Source of the DNA: Pythium myriotylum
Lineage: Eukaryota > Oomycota > Peronosporomycetes > Pythiales > Pythiaceae
DNA length: 64,000 nt
Assembly: GCA_023091665.1 (NCBI GenBank)
Contig: JALJCQ010000003.1
Span: 310,001 to 374,000, forward strand
Reading direction: 5' to 3'
The first letter of the stretch is position 1. Every line of letters starts with the position of its first letter. A program made the position numbers and the translations under genes. The notes under the pieces are model-generated. The model searched no databases. It saw nothing but the letters and a program-made list of their open reading frames with translations, and had not been told where the DNA came from. Shown here one piece after another: positions 9,877-19,910 of this stretch.

Positions 9877-9960
9877 AGAGTCATGTTATTTGAGTAATTT
9901 ATGTAGATGAAGCGTCGCGTCGCGAGTGCAGCCTGTCAAACGCGAGAACAGAGAAAAAAA

Positions 9961-11458
9961 ATGAATATGGAAAAAGCCATCAGGAGAAGATCCCTTGCTG
10001 CATATGTGCTAGTCTCGTTCACGTTATGGTCGCGAGGCGTTTGCGGTGCGTGGACCCAGCTTGCGCTTTTAAGGTCGCTGTTAATCTCCAAGCGGGGCTC
10101 TGGTAGAGTTCGTCTACTACGACTTTAACGGCACGACGGGGCTCGTGCTGAACGGCAATGCCGCGACATCTTCGTGTATCCATATTGCTCGCGTACGTCT
10201 TGCAATAAATACTGTAAATGCACTCAAGTGTCCACATCAGCCGATCTCTCTAGAATGACTACTCGGACTTGTCAGCCAAGGCGGATGTGCGAGAGGCAAC
10301 TGTCGACCCGATCTTCCACCAACAACTCGAGCTCGTCACGACGGAGACAACGATCACCGAAGACCCTTCGACATCGCCACGGATCGCTGTCGAGACAGCC
10401 TTTGTTGGCCATCGCGACGTCTTTCGTGAAAGTGAGGAAAAGCAGCGATGCGCCGTGCGTCTACGACTTACGCCATCGCAACCACGGCAGGTTTCGTCGG
10501 TGTGGTACGCTGACGCGCTGCCCGTCCTGCAGGGTTTCGAGACGCGATTCACCTTCCAGATAACAGACCAGTCAAAGCGCTGCTACGAGGTCGTGGATGA
10601 GAATTTCAGTCTGCGCCACTATCAAAGCTGTGTGGTCCACGGCGGAGACGGCTTTGCGTTCGTGATCCATGGTCACCCCAACAAGACTGCGACGCTCGGG
10701 GTGACCCAAGGTACAATGCGCAGCGAAATGGGGGTAGAAGGCGTGGAAAATTCGCTTGCTATTGAGTTCGACACGTGGTATAATAGCGAAAAGCCCGATA
10801 CTTTTGAGGACCACGTGGCCGTGTACTCGCGAGGAACCAAAGCCAACGCATTGATCGACAGTGCTAAGCTCTCTACCACGGCTCTCCATGACTTGGCCGA
10901 TGGCCTTGTCCACGTTGTCAAGATCCGGTACTACAATGAGCTGCGGTACGAGTACGTCCCGTACTTTTCCGCGACGGCCAACCTTGTGCCGTTCCTCAAA
11001 GATATCTCTGAGGGGCGTCGGGTGGGCACGCTCGTCGTGTTCATGGACAGGGGGATCGACCACGACGAACCGCTACTTGCCATGCCAATCAATCTCGCGG
11101 CCACACTGCGGCTGCCGAGTGACGAGGCTTTTGTTGGCTTTACGGCGTCCACGGGTTTATCATGGCAGAAGCATGACGTTCTTGGCTGGTACTACTGCAC
11201 ACAGGTAAGACTAGCAATTAGATATGACAACAGTAAAACGACAACTAAACCTGTGTTACCCATGCGTCACAGCCGCCGTGTCTGGACGAGTATGGAGCAG
11301 AGATGGCATTCGACTTCGACTACAACCAGCAGTCGATGGTCTCAACAGCCTCGCATGCCAAGTCCCTCTACCCCATCTACATCTATCCAGACACGACGCC
11401 ATGGGCTAAAAAGCAGACGTACTTTGCGGCTAACCAGAAAATCGGACTCACGTCCTAG
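9961..11458 (+). CDS. Secreted L-type (legume-like) lectin, four exons
   Basis: Proposed exons 9961-10045, 10107-10192, 10254-11204 and 11273-11458, with GT-AG introns of 61, 61 and 68 bp whose phases keep one frame (435 residues). Exon 1 encodes a signal peptide (RRSLAAYVLVSFTLWSRGVC). Exon 2 gives the first lectin strand (EFVYYDFNGTTGLVLNGNA). Exon 3 carries GFETRFTFQIT, GGDGFAFVIHG, NSLAIEFDTWYN with DHVAVYS, and VGFTASTG...HDVLGWYYC, the usual beta-sandwich landmarks including the Asp-rich metal-site strand. Exon 4 is a Cys/Tyr-rich tail. Such lectins bind sugars, here probably outside the cell. Its stop codon overlaps that of the convergent endonuclease IV gene in the palindrome ctag. 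Confidence 0.85.
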
Positions 11459-12666
11459 ATGTGGCACAAATCCAAAAGCAGTTCCACCTCTTCTTGTGCG
11501 CTTGGTCCCACCTCCGTGGCATTCTCCGCGTCCAAATCGGATGCGTTCTTGCGGGCCTTCTTGCTCTTTCTTTTGCGTTGCTCGTGACGCGGGGTTTCGA
11601 GAATGAGCGGTATATCTTCAAACCGAGGGCTTTGCATGAGCCACAGAAAGGTGTCTATACTCATGGCTCCCTTGCCGATGTTTGCGTGGCGATCTCTCTT
11701 CGAGCCGACCGGATCTCGTGAATCGTTCACATGGACTGCTTTTAGTATCTTCTTCCCAGCTAGTGGACCCATCGCCTTGTCAAACTTGAGCATCATCCTC
11801 TCACAAGCCTTCGCCGAATTCATCGCATATCCACTGGCAAAGGCGTGGCACGTGTCCAGACAGACACCGATTCGAGTTCCGATACTGCCGTCCTTCCCAC
11901 TTTTATCGACAGCGGCGTCCAAAATTGTTCGTAACTCGACAAAGTCTCGTCCGACCACGTTTCCTTGACCACAAGTGTTCTCAATTAGTAGCGTGACGCC
12001 TCGCGTTCGGCTCAGCACTTCCACGACACAAGCAGCAACATAGTCGAGGCTCGCGGCACGAGCTTGGTCTCGAGCCGCATCAATGGCTCTTTCTCCCCGT
12101 CCGTCATCGTCACTAGTGCCTGAGCTCTGGCTCTCCGAGTCTGATCGTTCATCTCGTTTGGATTTCTTAGAACGCGTTTGTCGCTTCTTCGACTTGGATT
12201 TTTTCGTACTGGAGTGTTCGTGACCAGTGGACGAGCCAGGATGAAACACGTACAACGAAATACTCAACTGCTCGCATTTGTTCACTTCCTCGATCATTAA
12301 CTCCACGCTCTTGCTTCGTAACTCGGCGTCGTGTGAGCCGAAGTTAATAAGGTATGAGCCGTGGACGACGATCTTGTCGAGCGGAAACTGCGATTCGAGT
12401 ACACTATCCATGAACATACAAACGCTATCTGCTGGAATTGGTGGCTGCGGAGTCCACGTAAGTCGCGGACGAATGAAGAACGCAAAGCTTCGCGCCCGCG
12501 GGCCAAGCTCGGCGCAAGCGTTCTTTACAGCTTTGACGCAGCCGCCACTGGCCGAAACATGGGCACCCACATACCGATTACTCGGATCCTCGACAGAACC
12601 ACGCTGGTGTTTCTTTGAGCGTGGACGCTTCGCCGCGGTAGCGGTAAGCAGTGACGAGGGAGCCAT
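11455..12666 (-). CDS. Endonuclease IV family AP endonuclease (nuclear-type paralogue)
   Basis: 403 residues with the full endonuclease IV set: VGAHVSASGG, VVHGSYLINFGSHDAELR, YVFHPGSS, IENTCGQGN, GVCLDTCHAFASGYA, AVHVNDSRDPVGSKRDRHANIGKG and LILETPRHE. The N-terminus (RPRSKKHQR) and a large charged insert after FHPGSS (KKSKSKKRQTRSKKSKRD then acidic/Ser) look like nuclear localisation and linker sequence, in contrast to the organellar-looking N-terminus of the paralogue at 1051-2304. Role: cleavage of abasic DNA in base-excision repair. Convergent with the lectin gene, sharing a 4-bp ctag stop overlap. Confidence 0.9.
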   Translation of the reverse strand: MAPSSLLTATAAKRPRSKKHQRGSVEDPSNRYVGAHVSASGGCVKAVKNACAELGPRARSFAFFIRPRLTWTPQPPIPADSVCMFMDSVLESQFPLDKIVVHGSYLINFGSHDAELRSKSVELMIEEVNKCEQLSISLYVFHPGSSTGHEHSSTKKSKSKKRQTRSKKSKRDERSDSESQSSGTSDDDGRGERAIDAARDQARAASLDYVAACVVEVLSRTRGVTLLIENTCGQGNVVGRDFVELRTILDAAVDKSGKDGSIGTRIGVCLDTCHAFASGYAMNSAKACERMMLKFDKAMGPLAGKKILKAVHVNDSRDPVGSKRDRHANIGKGAMSIDTFLWLMQSPRFEDIPLILETPRHEQRKRKSKKARKNASDLDAENATEVGPSAQEEVELLLDLCHI

Positions 12667-12799
12667 CGGGGCTTTTCGAGACTGCAGCAGGAAAACGGTG
12701 GCTTTCCAGCGCCGAGTCCCAGCTGAGAAGGAGAGAACGAAGGAGCTACAGTTGGGGGATTGTATCTATTTGACTGCTACTACCTCCCAGGCCATGGCC

Positions 12800-13752
12800 T
12801 TAAGGCGGCACCATCTTGGTGAGGTAGCTCGCCACGTCCTGTTCAAAGTACTCTGCTAACTCCTTCTGCGTGACCCACTCGAAGTCGTTGGCCTTGGCGC
12901 TGTTCAGCTGGACGTTGCCGACCAGGTGCTGGGCCTTGTAAAAGAACACTTTGGTGCCGTCAAAGCCATCGGCCTTGTCCTCGTGCGGGTAGGACACGTA
13001 GCCCATCGGCGCAAAGCCCACGGGGGTGGCCGTGAGGTCGTCACCAACAGCTTCGGTGAGCGCACGCAGCGCAGCGTCACGCATCTTCTCGTCGCTGCGC
13101 TTCTCGGTGACCGGGAAGAACCACGGGAACTTGGCATCCGCCGCCGCCGGCTTGACCAGCAGGAACACGCGGTTCTTGAGCGCGCGGTTGAGCGACTTGC
13201 GGTTGTTGGTCGCGTCGTCCTCGGTCTCTCGCGGCGCGAGATGGAAGCCGGCGCCGACAATCTCCTCCGGGTCGTCCTCGGCGTTGGGCCACGGTGCCTC
13301 CTCGGGCGTGATGTGGCGCTCTCCGGGATCCATGAACCAGAAGTCGTCCTCGAGCCGCTGTGCATCAAATACATAACTACGATTGAGCATTGCCACTACA
13401 TAACTGAGACCATGCCGCCACCGCGTACCTGGTCCTCCTTGAGCGCGATCTCGTGCTGCATCATCTCAAAGTCCATCTCCCAGTCCTCGAGATCCGGCTG
13501 CACGACCGGCAGGCGCTCGAGCACGCTGGCGCTGAGGATGCGCCACTTCTTGCCGTCGTCTGGCGCGTCCACGACAAAGTTCTGGCGCTCGACCTTGGGG
13601 CGCACGGCCTTGGGCTCGCCGACCGCCTTTTTCTGCTGCGCCGCCTGGATCTTGGCCTTCTGGCGCCACGTGAGGCGCTCGCCCTTGGCCTTGGCGGCCA
13701 GCGCGCGCGTCTGCGGCGGCGCCGCCGAGCGAGCGAGACGCAGCGCGAACAT
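12800..13752 (-). CDS. MRPL46: Mitochondrial large-subunit ribosomal protein L46 (NUDIX fold)
   Basis: Two exons on the minus strand, 13752-13429 and 13357-12800, with a 71-bp intron (gtacgc...cacag) in phase 0. Exon 1 begins MFALRLARSAAPPQTRALAAK, a mitochondrial presequence, and holds the L46 core WRILSASVLERLPVVQPDLEDWEMDFEMMQHEIALKEDQ. Exon 2 gives RLEDDFWFMDPGERHITPEEAPWP and the NUDIX-like region VFLLVKPA...KFPWFFPVTEKR..DAALRALTEAVGDDL, then FEWVTQKELAEYF. L46 is a non-catalytic NUDIX relative in the mitoribosome large subunit. Total about 294 residues, near the family length. An upstream in-frame ATG at 13788 exists; I chose 13752 for its clean presequence. Confidence 0.85.
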
Positions 13753-13899
13753 ATTCACCAGCCGCTGATCTCCAGTGGAGCTGCTCACTTGTGGTCCAGC
13801 GGACCCCCGAATACCGGTTTTAATACCGGTTATTTTTACGCATTAAAACAGTAGATGGAATCTAATTTGGAAAGTAAAAACTAGTAGATTTGGGTCAAA

Positions 13900-14775
13900 T
13901 TAGAATGGGTCCCGATTGAAGAGCGGGTGGTTCGAGCGCCCGACCTTGGGCTTGGCCTGCGACGCGTTCTCGCTCGTGAGCTCGACGATGTTGCGCCGCG
14001 TGTCCGAGGCCGCGCTGCGCGAGACGCCGGCCGCGTGGCGCCGCTCCTGCACGCTCGTGGTCCACTGGTCCACTTCGCCTCGGTCGGGCTCCGAGAAGAG
14101 CAGCCGATGCCGCGAGCAGACGCCCAGCACCGACTCGACGCTCACTTTGGCCCACGCGACGCCGTGGCGAGAGAAAAGCGTGCGCAGCAGCGGCATGAGC
14201 AGCTTCAGCTGCGCCGCTCGCGCGTCGGGGTCGGTGTCGGTCGCGACGGCCGCGTCGAGCCGCTGCTTGATCTGCTTGGCGGCGCGCGCGAACTGGAACG
14301 TGTCGTCGGTGAAGAGTTCGCGGTGCGTGACGCTCACCAGCCGCCAGTCCGCGAAGGCCGCTCGCTCAGCCTCGGGAAACACGTCCTGGTTGTCGAGAAG
14401 CGCCTGCACGAGCTCGGCGAACTCCTTCTTCCCGCTCCAGCTCGTGCCCTTGGCCGTAATGAGCTCGGTCAGCGCGTCCAGGAAGATCGCTCTGGTGTCA
14501 GAAGAGAGCTTGTCGACCAGAAGCTTGCGCAGCAGCTCGGCCGCCTTGGCGAACTTTTTGTCCACGACCATGTAGCTCTTGAGCCGCGCGACGGCGCTCG
14601 CGACATCGATCTCGCCGCTGGGCTTGGGCTTCTTGGCCGGCGGCGCGTCGTCAGACGGTGCATTGTTTGCAGTCGTTTCCGTCGGCGGCGGCGCGTCGAG
14701 AGCGCGCTTCTTGGGCGGCGGTAGCGCCAGCCCCGCGTACAGATCCACCGGAGCGTCCTCTCCATTTGACGCCAT
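13900..14775 (-). CDS. Unrecognised, probably nuclear helical protein
   Basis: 291 residues. N-terminal third is Pro/Ala rich with basic PPPKKR and PAKKPKPSG patches that look like nuclear localisation signals. Residues about 55-240 are predominantly helical with regular heptad-like Leu/Ala spacing (VARLKSYMVVDKKFAKAAELLRKLLVDKL, LKLLMPLLRTLFSRHGVAWAKVSVESVLG). The C-terminus ends in basic/Ser residues (SNHPLFNRDPF). A single exon with strong codon bias, so surely a gene; function not recognisable from motifs. Confidence 0.7.
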   Translation of the reverse strand: MASNGEDAPVDLYAGLALPPPKKRALDAPPPTETTANNAPSDDAPPAKKPKPSGEIDVASAVARLKSYMVVDKKFAKAAELLRKLLVDKLSSDTRAIFLDALTELITAKGTSWSGKKEFAELVQALLDNQDVFPEAERAAFADWRLVSVTHRELFTDDTFQFARAAKQIKQRLDAAVATDTDPDARAAQLKLLMPLLRTLFSRHGVAWAKVSVESVLGVCSRHRLLFSEPDRGEVDQWTTSVQERRHAAGVSRSAASDTRRNIVELTSENASQAKPKVGRSNHPLFNRDPF

Positions 14776-15020
14776 CTTCGAGGTGTTGCTTTGTGGAAAT
14801 CACCTCTCTACCCCTTTTTAAATCCACATATACCATATATAGTCCTTTATAAATTGTAAAATAACATTAGTAGTTGTCTAAATATTATTAATTAACTTTA
14901 TGAACATGTTAAATAGACAATAATATCAATGGTAGTCCAAACAATATTCGAAATAACGAATGTACCCCAGTTGAAGCGCGATCTGCGACCACGTGGACAT
15001 CTACCTAGACGAGCTACGCG

Positions 15021-15282
15021 ATGGGCGACGTTCCCCCGGCGCTGCTGACGCCGCGCGAAGAGGGCGACGGGCTCCACCCGCTGGCCGTGATCCTCGGCAT
15101 CGTCGGGCTGCTCGCCATGATCGTCGTGGTCGCGGCCTCGTCCTACCAGCGCGAGAAGCTCCAGTACATGGCGCGCAAGCTGCTGCGCAAGAAGCGCACT
15201 TCGTTCCACGAGGACAAGCAGAGTGAGTGACGCACGCGCGCACACTGAGTTACTCAGGACCCTACGCGACTGAACGAGGTGT

Positions 15283-15320
<38 letters not shown>

Positions 15321-15808
15321 ACGACGGCGCCGGGCCGCTCGGAGGGCTCCCGACGTTCGCCAAGGCCGCCGCCGAGTCGGGCAACGCGCGCGTCGTCAAG
15401 CGCTGGGTCAACTCGACCAACAAGGACGTGGACGCGCGCAGCGACGAGAACCTCACGGCGCTGCACTACGCCGCGCGCGGCGGCCACAGCGAGTGCGTGC
15501 GGCTGCTGGTCGCCGCCGGCGCCGACCCGAACGTCCAGGACGAGCGCCGCATCACGCCGCTGCATCTCGCGGCCGTGAGCGGCCACGCGCTCTGCGTCAA
15601 GCTGCTGCTCGACCACCACGCCGACCCGTTCCGAGAGGATTTGGACCGGCAGACGGCGCTCTCGCTCGCCGAGAAGAGCGGCAACATTGGCTGTGCGAGG
15701 TTACTGCAGCGAGCCATGGCCAAGGCCGCCGTGGGCGACGACGTCTCGACGCAGGACTCGTCGCTGACGCTGCGTGCAGGCACGTCGCGGATCGACAACG
15801 CGGTCTGA
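15021..15808 (+). CDS. Single-pass membrane ankyrin-repeat protein, two exons
   Basis: Exon 1 (15021-15222) encodes an N-terminal domain with one transmembrane helix (PLAVILGIVGLLAMIVVVAA) followed by a basic stretch (RKLLRKKR), so the C-terminus should be cytosolic. The intron (15223-15320) starts gtgagt and ends in a long TG repeat followed directly by cag. Exon 2 (15321-15808) carries about four ankyrin repeats: LPTFAKAAAESGNARVVKRW, ENLTALHYAARGGHSECVRLL, ITPLHLAAVSGHALCVKLLL and QTALSLAEKSGNIGCARLL. Ankyrin repeats bind partner proteins; the partner is unknown. Phase 1 joining keeps the frame. About 229 residues. Confidence 0.8.
15286..15317. repeat. (TG)n microsatellite at an intron 3' end
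   Basis: About 16 TG units directly before the acceptor cag of the ankyrin gene, in place of a pyrimidine tract. Confidence 0.85.
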
Positions 15809-15906
15809 AGATCCCCAAAACACACACCAAGCATCTCCCCATAGAAACCCACACATGGCTCGATGAAGCCTTCCTCAAAATAATACTGCATGCCCTACTA
15901 CTCAAA

Positions 15907-15924
15907 GAGAGAGAGAGAGAGAGC
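15907..15924. repeat. (GA)n microsatellite
   Basis: Run of ga repeats just downstream of the BioF-type gene stop. Confidence 0.7.
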
Positions 15925-15940
15925 TGCCATGGTTCTATTC

Positions 15941-17347
15941 TCACAACCGAGCAAACGACGCGGACGAGACGCGCGCCTCGAACATCTTGTCGAGCGCCGA
16001 GACCAACTGGTCGATCTCGTGCGGCGTGTTGTGCGCGTGGATGATAATGCGGAAGCGCTCGGCTCCCTTGGGCACGGTCGGCGACCGGATCGCGATCACG
16101 CGCACGCCGAGCGCGACCATCTTCCGCGCGGCGTCCAGCACGGCGTGGTTGCCGCTGAAGACCACGCCCTGGATCGGCGAGTCGCTCTTGAGCAACGCGT
16201 CCGCCGGGATGTGGCGACTGGCTCGGACGCGGCGCTTGAAATACTCCACGAGCTGTTTGGATCGCAGACGGCGGTCGTCCGACGCCGCGCACAGCTCGTG
16301 CGCACACTGCACGGTCACGAGCTGCTCGAAGGGGAACGCCGTGGTGTAGATGAACGACCTCGCGTAGTTGACGAGGTAGTCGATGAGCACGCGCGAGCCG
16401 CAGACCACGGCGCCGTGGCAGCCCATGGCCTTGCCGAACGTGTACACGCGCGCGCAGATGACGCGGCTGTGGGTCGTCTCCAGTCCCAATGCACGCACGA
16501 CGCCGGAGCCTTGCGGCCCATAGACGCCGACGCCGTGGGCTTCGTCGACGATGATGTACGCGCCGTAGCGCTCGCAGAGCTCGGCCATCTCTGCGAGCGG
16601 AGCGATGTCGCCGTCCATCGAGTAGACGGACTCGACCACGACGAACACGCACCGCGGCGAGGCGGACGGACTCGCACTGTAGAGCGCGAGCTTGGCCTCG
16701 AGGTCGGCGAGGTCGTTGTGGCGGAACATGGCCGTGTTCTTGGCGGCGTAGGCGCGACTGAGCCGTAGCCCTTCGTGGCACGAGTTGTGGATGAGCTCGT
16801 CGTAGAGCACGACGTCATTCGCCTGCGGGAGACTCGAGAGCACGCCGAGGTTGGCCGTGTACCCGGAGTTGAAGAGCAGCGCGGCTTCGCTATAATAACA
16901 GCACCGAGATATCAGCCACTATCTTGACCAGACCAGGACCTCGGACCTCGGACCCTCGGACCTCCTTGACCGCCTTTCTCACCTCTCGTAAAACTGCGCG
17001 AGCTCTTCTTCGACCTGCATGAAGTACTCGTTGTTGCCCGAGATGAGTCGCGACCCGGTCGCGCCGGCGAGCACCAAGTGCGGCTTGGCAGCCGCCACGT
17101 CGCGGCGCCGGCGCTCGACGCGCGCGAGCAGCTCCGGCGACCGCGCGAGCCCGAGGTAGTCGTTCGAGTAAAAGTCGACGCAGTTGGCCGGCCCGAAGGC
17201 CGCGGCGTCGCGCGCGTAGCTGCTCGCCGGCTGCAACTCGCGCAGCGTGCCCACGAGCTCTCGGCGGCGCAGCGCGCGCGCGAGGCTCCGCTGGAGCGCG
17301 TCGTCGGCCATCATGAGAGGCGAATGGACTGGGTGATGACGCGCCAT
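15941..17347 (-). CDS. PLP-dependent alpha-oxoamine synthase, BioF (8-amino-7-oxononanoate synthase) type
   Basis: Two exons, 17347-16983 and 16889-15941, with a 93-bp intron (gtgaga...tatag, phase 2); 437 residues. Motifs: VDFYSNDYLGLARSPEL, GATGSRLISGN, then ELIHNSCHEGLRLSRA, VFVVVESVYSMDGDIAPL, YIIVDEAHGVGVYGPQGSG (Asp and His contacting PLP) and TFGKAMGCHGAVVCGS with the Schiff-base Lys. This fold covers BioF, KBL, ALAS and serine palmitoyltransferase. Length and the SNDYLGLA/ISGN context favour BioF, which condenses pimeloyl-ACP or -CoA with alanine in biotin synthesis, but KBL- or ALAS-like activity cannot be excluded. The intron contains short cctcgga repeats. The first ATG in frame is 17347. 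Confidence 0.85.
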
Positions 17348-19910
17348 GGCAGGCAAGTTGACGTTTGGAGGTTATGGTGCGATTCAAAATTGAATCGAGA
17401 TCGTGACGTCAGCCGAAGGCGGTCGACGACCGTGTTTTGAGAATGGGCGTGGAGAACAGAGCAGTTTATGGGAACCCGTTTTGGTGATTGGCGAGCTGCT
17501 TGAAGTGCACCATGTGGTTCCAGTCTCAGGAGGCTCACCCACCTGGTCTGACCGTTTAGACGCACCTCGCTCCTCTACGAGCTGTGCCGATCACGGGCGA
17601 ATGGGTACAACAGATGGCGGCGGTTAGATCCCAGTTCCTCAAGAGAAGATAGTCTTTCTCCATCGATAGACCTCGATCGATAGACCCTGATCGATCGACC
17701 TCATTAGACCAGAGTCTTTGGACGGCGTCTAAGCCGACATGGACTAAAATCGGAGGGCGCGTCGAGCTCGGTGGAGATTGGACTGCGACGGGGATCGATT
17801 CGTCGAATCGGCCACCGCGGTTTTACGGATCGATCCGCGAGACGGACAGGAGCCGCCCGAACGAAAGGGACGGACGGCGTGGAAGGCCCGCGGAACGGTG
17901 CTGCCACGCGTGCAATCGTGTGACATACGTGGCAGTCAGAAGAGGAGCCACATGTGATGCGGCACGCGATCCTCCTCCGAGAAAGCGACGAGAACGTTGC
18001 GTGGAAGACAAAACCGGCAAGAGTCGGTCGAGCGAGAAGAGCGTCTCGCTGGTCTGCAGAGAGCGCCGCTGGCGTCAGGGTGGAGCGCGTCGTGCTGTAA
18101 AAGTTTGTAGCTGCGACTAAACCTAGAAAGCCCGGGTACATAATCCCAGGATCCGAGCAGAAAGCGCGCGACTCATTTGGAGGAGCGGAGCCTCCTCTGG
18201 GTCCAAAGTCCGGAGAAGCGAGAGAACACACGATGGTCGCACGTACGTTCGAACACTCGGCCTCGGCGTTCCAAGGTTGCAGTAGCGCGGTGACGCCATG
18301 GCGCTGTCACCTTGAAGCTGAAATTCCGAAAGCAACATCGCGGGCGTATCAGGATACCGTACATGCGGGGCGAGAGGGCGCGCGACGATCGTTTGTAACG
18401 GAGCGAGAAACGCTTGACGCACTTCAAGGCCGTTTGGAAGCCTAACGTCGCACCAAACGCATCAGTGTCTCCGAGTCTGTGGGTTCGAAAAATGCCATTT
18501 TCGCGAGAGGAGCCCCGCGTCGAAGAATGCCGTTATCACTAAGAATGGAGAAGTGCAGAGGTGGCAGTTTTCGTGAGAGCATAGCGACGGATTGCTTGAA
18601 CCATTCTTCTAGTCCGCTAGAGAGAGAGAGAGAGAACGAGGCTGCAAGTGAGTATTGAAGCAGTTTGCTCGTCACGGTAACTTGGTAACTCGCTACATCA
18701 AGATTCCTAGAAAGAAAAAACCATCTTTGGATGGGTTTTGGTGACCCAACCTAGAAAAAGATCTCAAAGTTCAAACTTAAAAAATTTCGCCTTCACGGTC
18801 TCGTTCGCTGAGTTCTGCTTCGCAGCCATCCACGCGCGTCGAGCACCCGATGGCAGATTCGAAACCTGGCGCGTGCTGGTCAGACTGCTTGTCGGAGACG
18901 TCTTGCGTCCCAGAACCCACAGGTGCCCTTCCCGAATCCGTTCGGGGAACTGGGCGTCGCAGTTGCCCCTGGCGATCGAAGTGGCGGCTTCCACGCTCTG
19001 CTGATTGGGCCACGTTGATGTATGTATGCAGGTGCAGTGAGTCGGAAGGCTCGATCTGTCAACAGCCAGGCGTGAGCACCTTCGAGATTTGCGTTTCAGA
19101 GCGCCCGAGAAAACGCTCGTGGCTGCTTCCTGCCGACGCGCTCATTGGGTGCACGCCCACGACTGGATCAGCGAACGCGCGTGTTCGCCAAGAGCCCCGC
19201 ACACGCCTCTGACCCGAAGGACGAAGGAAGGGGGAGAGCTGCCTTTCGGTTCTCCTGTCAAATGCTCTGATGCTGCAGCTGAGTCTGAAATCTTGCGGAT
19301 AGCCGGGGCAGCTGCAACGCTCCGTGAAGCTTCCAGCAACTGCCCCGGAGCTCCTCGTAATGCGGCCAGAAAACAGCCAGGCTCTATTATCCGCCGCCAA
19401 TTGGCTAGAATTTCGCACGTGAGACAAAAACTACGCAGGTTGCTTTCCCATGGGTTGGTTGCTCGTCGTGAAGCTGAAACTCTCTGCGTGCCTTCGATAT
19501 TTGCGCTTGCTCTCGAAAACATCTCATCTTAGTCCAGCGCTCGTATGCTCTTTGCTTGTGTTTGCTGTTTTTTTTTTTTTTCTTTTTGTATACAGTAGAC
19601 CGGCATGCGTGCGCCCAGGCTCCTCTCTCTCTCAAATGGAGCAGGTTAGCCCCGCAGACGAGCCAAGTTTTGTTTTCGTTCTCTGGGTCGTGAGTGCTCA
19701 CAGCAGTGACTTCAACGCGAGAAGCCACAGTGTGACCGACTGGTCACGGGTCGCCGATCCCTTTTTTGCGGCCGTTTTTCTCCGGATTCTATCCAGCAAA
19801 GCCGTTAGCCCTGTCCGGAGCCATCCGCCGACCTTTTGCCGGACGGGATCATTTCTCGATTTGGCTCCCAAGGTCGAACCCGCCGCCTCCTCCCCCGAAT
19901 CGCCCCTCCA
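17348..19910. other. Long intergenic region upstream of the HSF gene; no supported gene
   Basis: About 2.5 kb. Open frames exist on both strands (for example a minus frame 17704-18231 and a minus frame 18123-18422) but none shows a domain, a signal or protein-like composition that I trust. The last 300 bp (pyrimidine-rich tracts near 19567-19584 and ctctctctc near 19625) probably hold the promoter and 5' UTR of the heat-shock factor gene. Confidence 0.4.
17661..17703. repeat. Imperfect tandem atcgatagacc repeat
   Basis: Three or so degenerate copies of atcgatagacc(t/c) in tandem; palindromic atcgat cores. Confidence 0.5.

Noticed and set aside
15289..16044. Long Arg-rich plus-strand ORF through the ankyrin exon
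   Set aside because: Starts in the TG microsatellite and follows the ankyrin gene out of frame.
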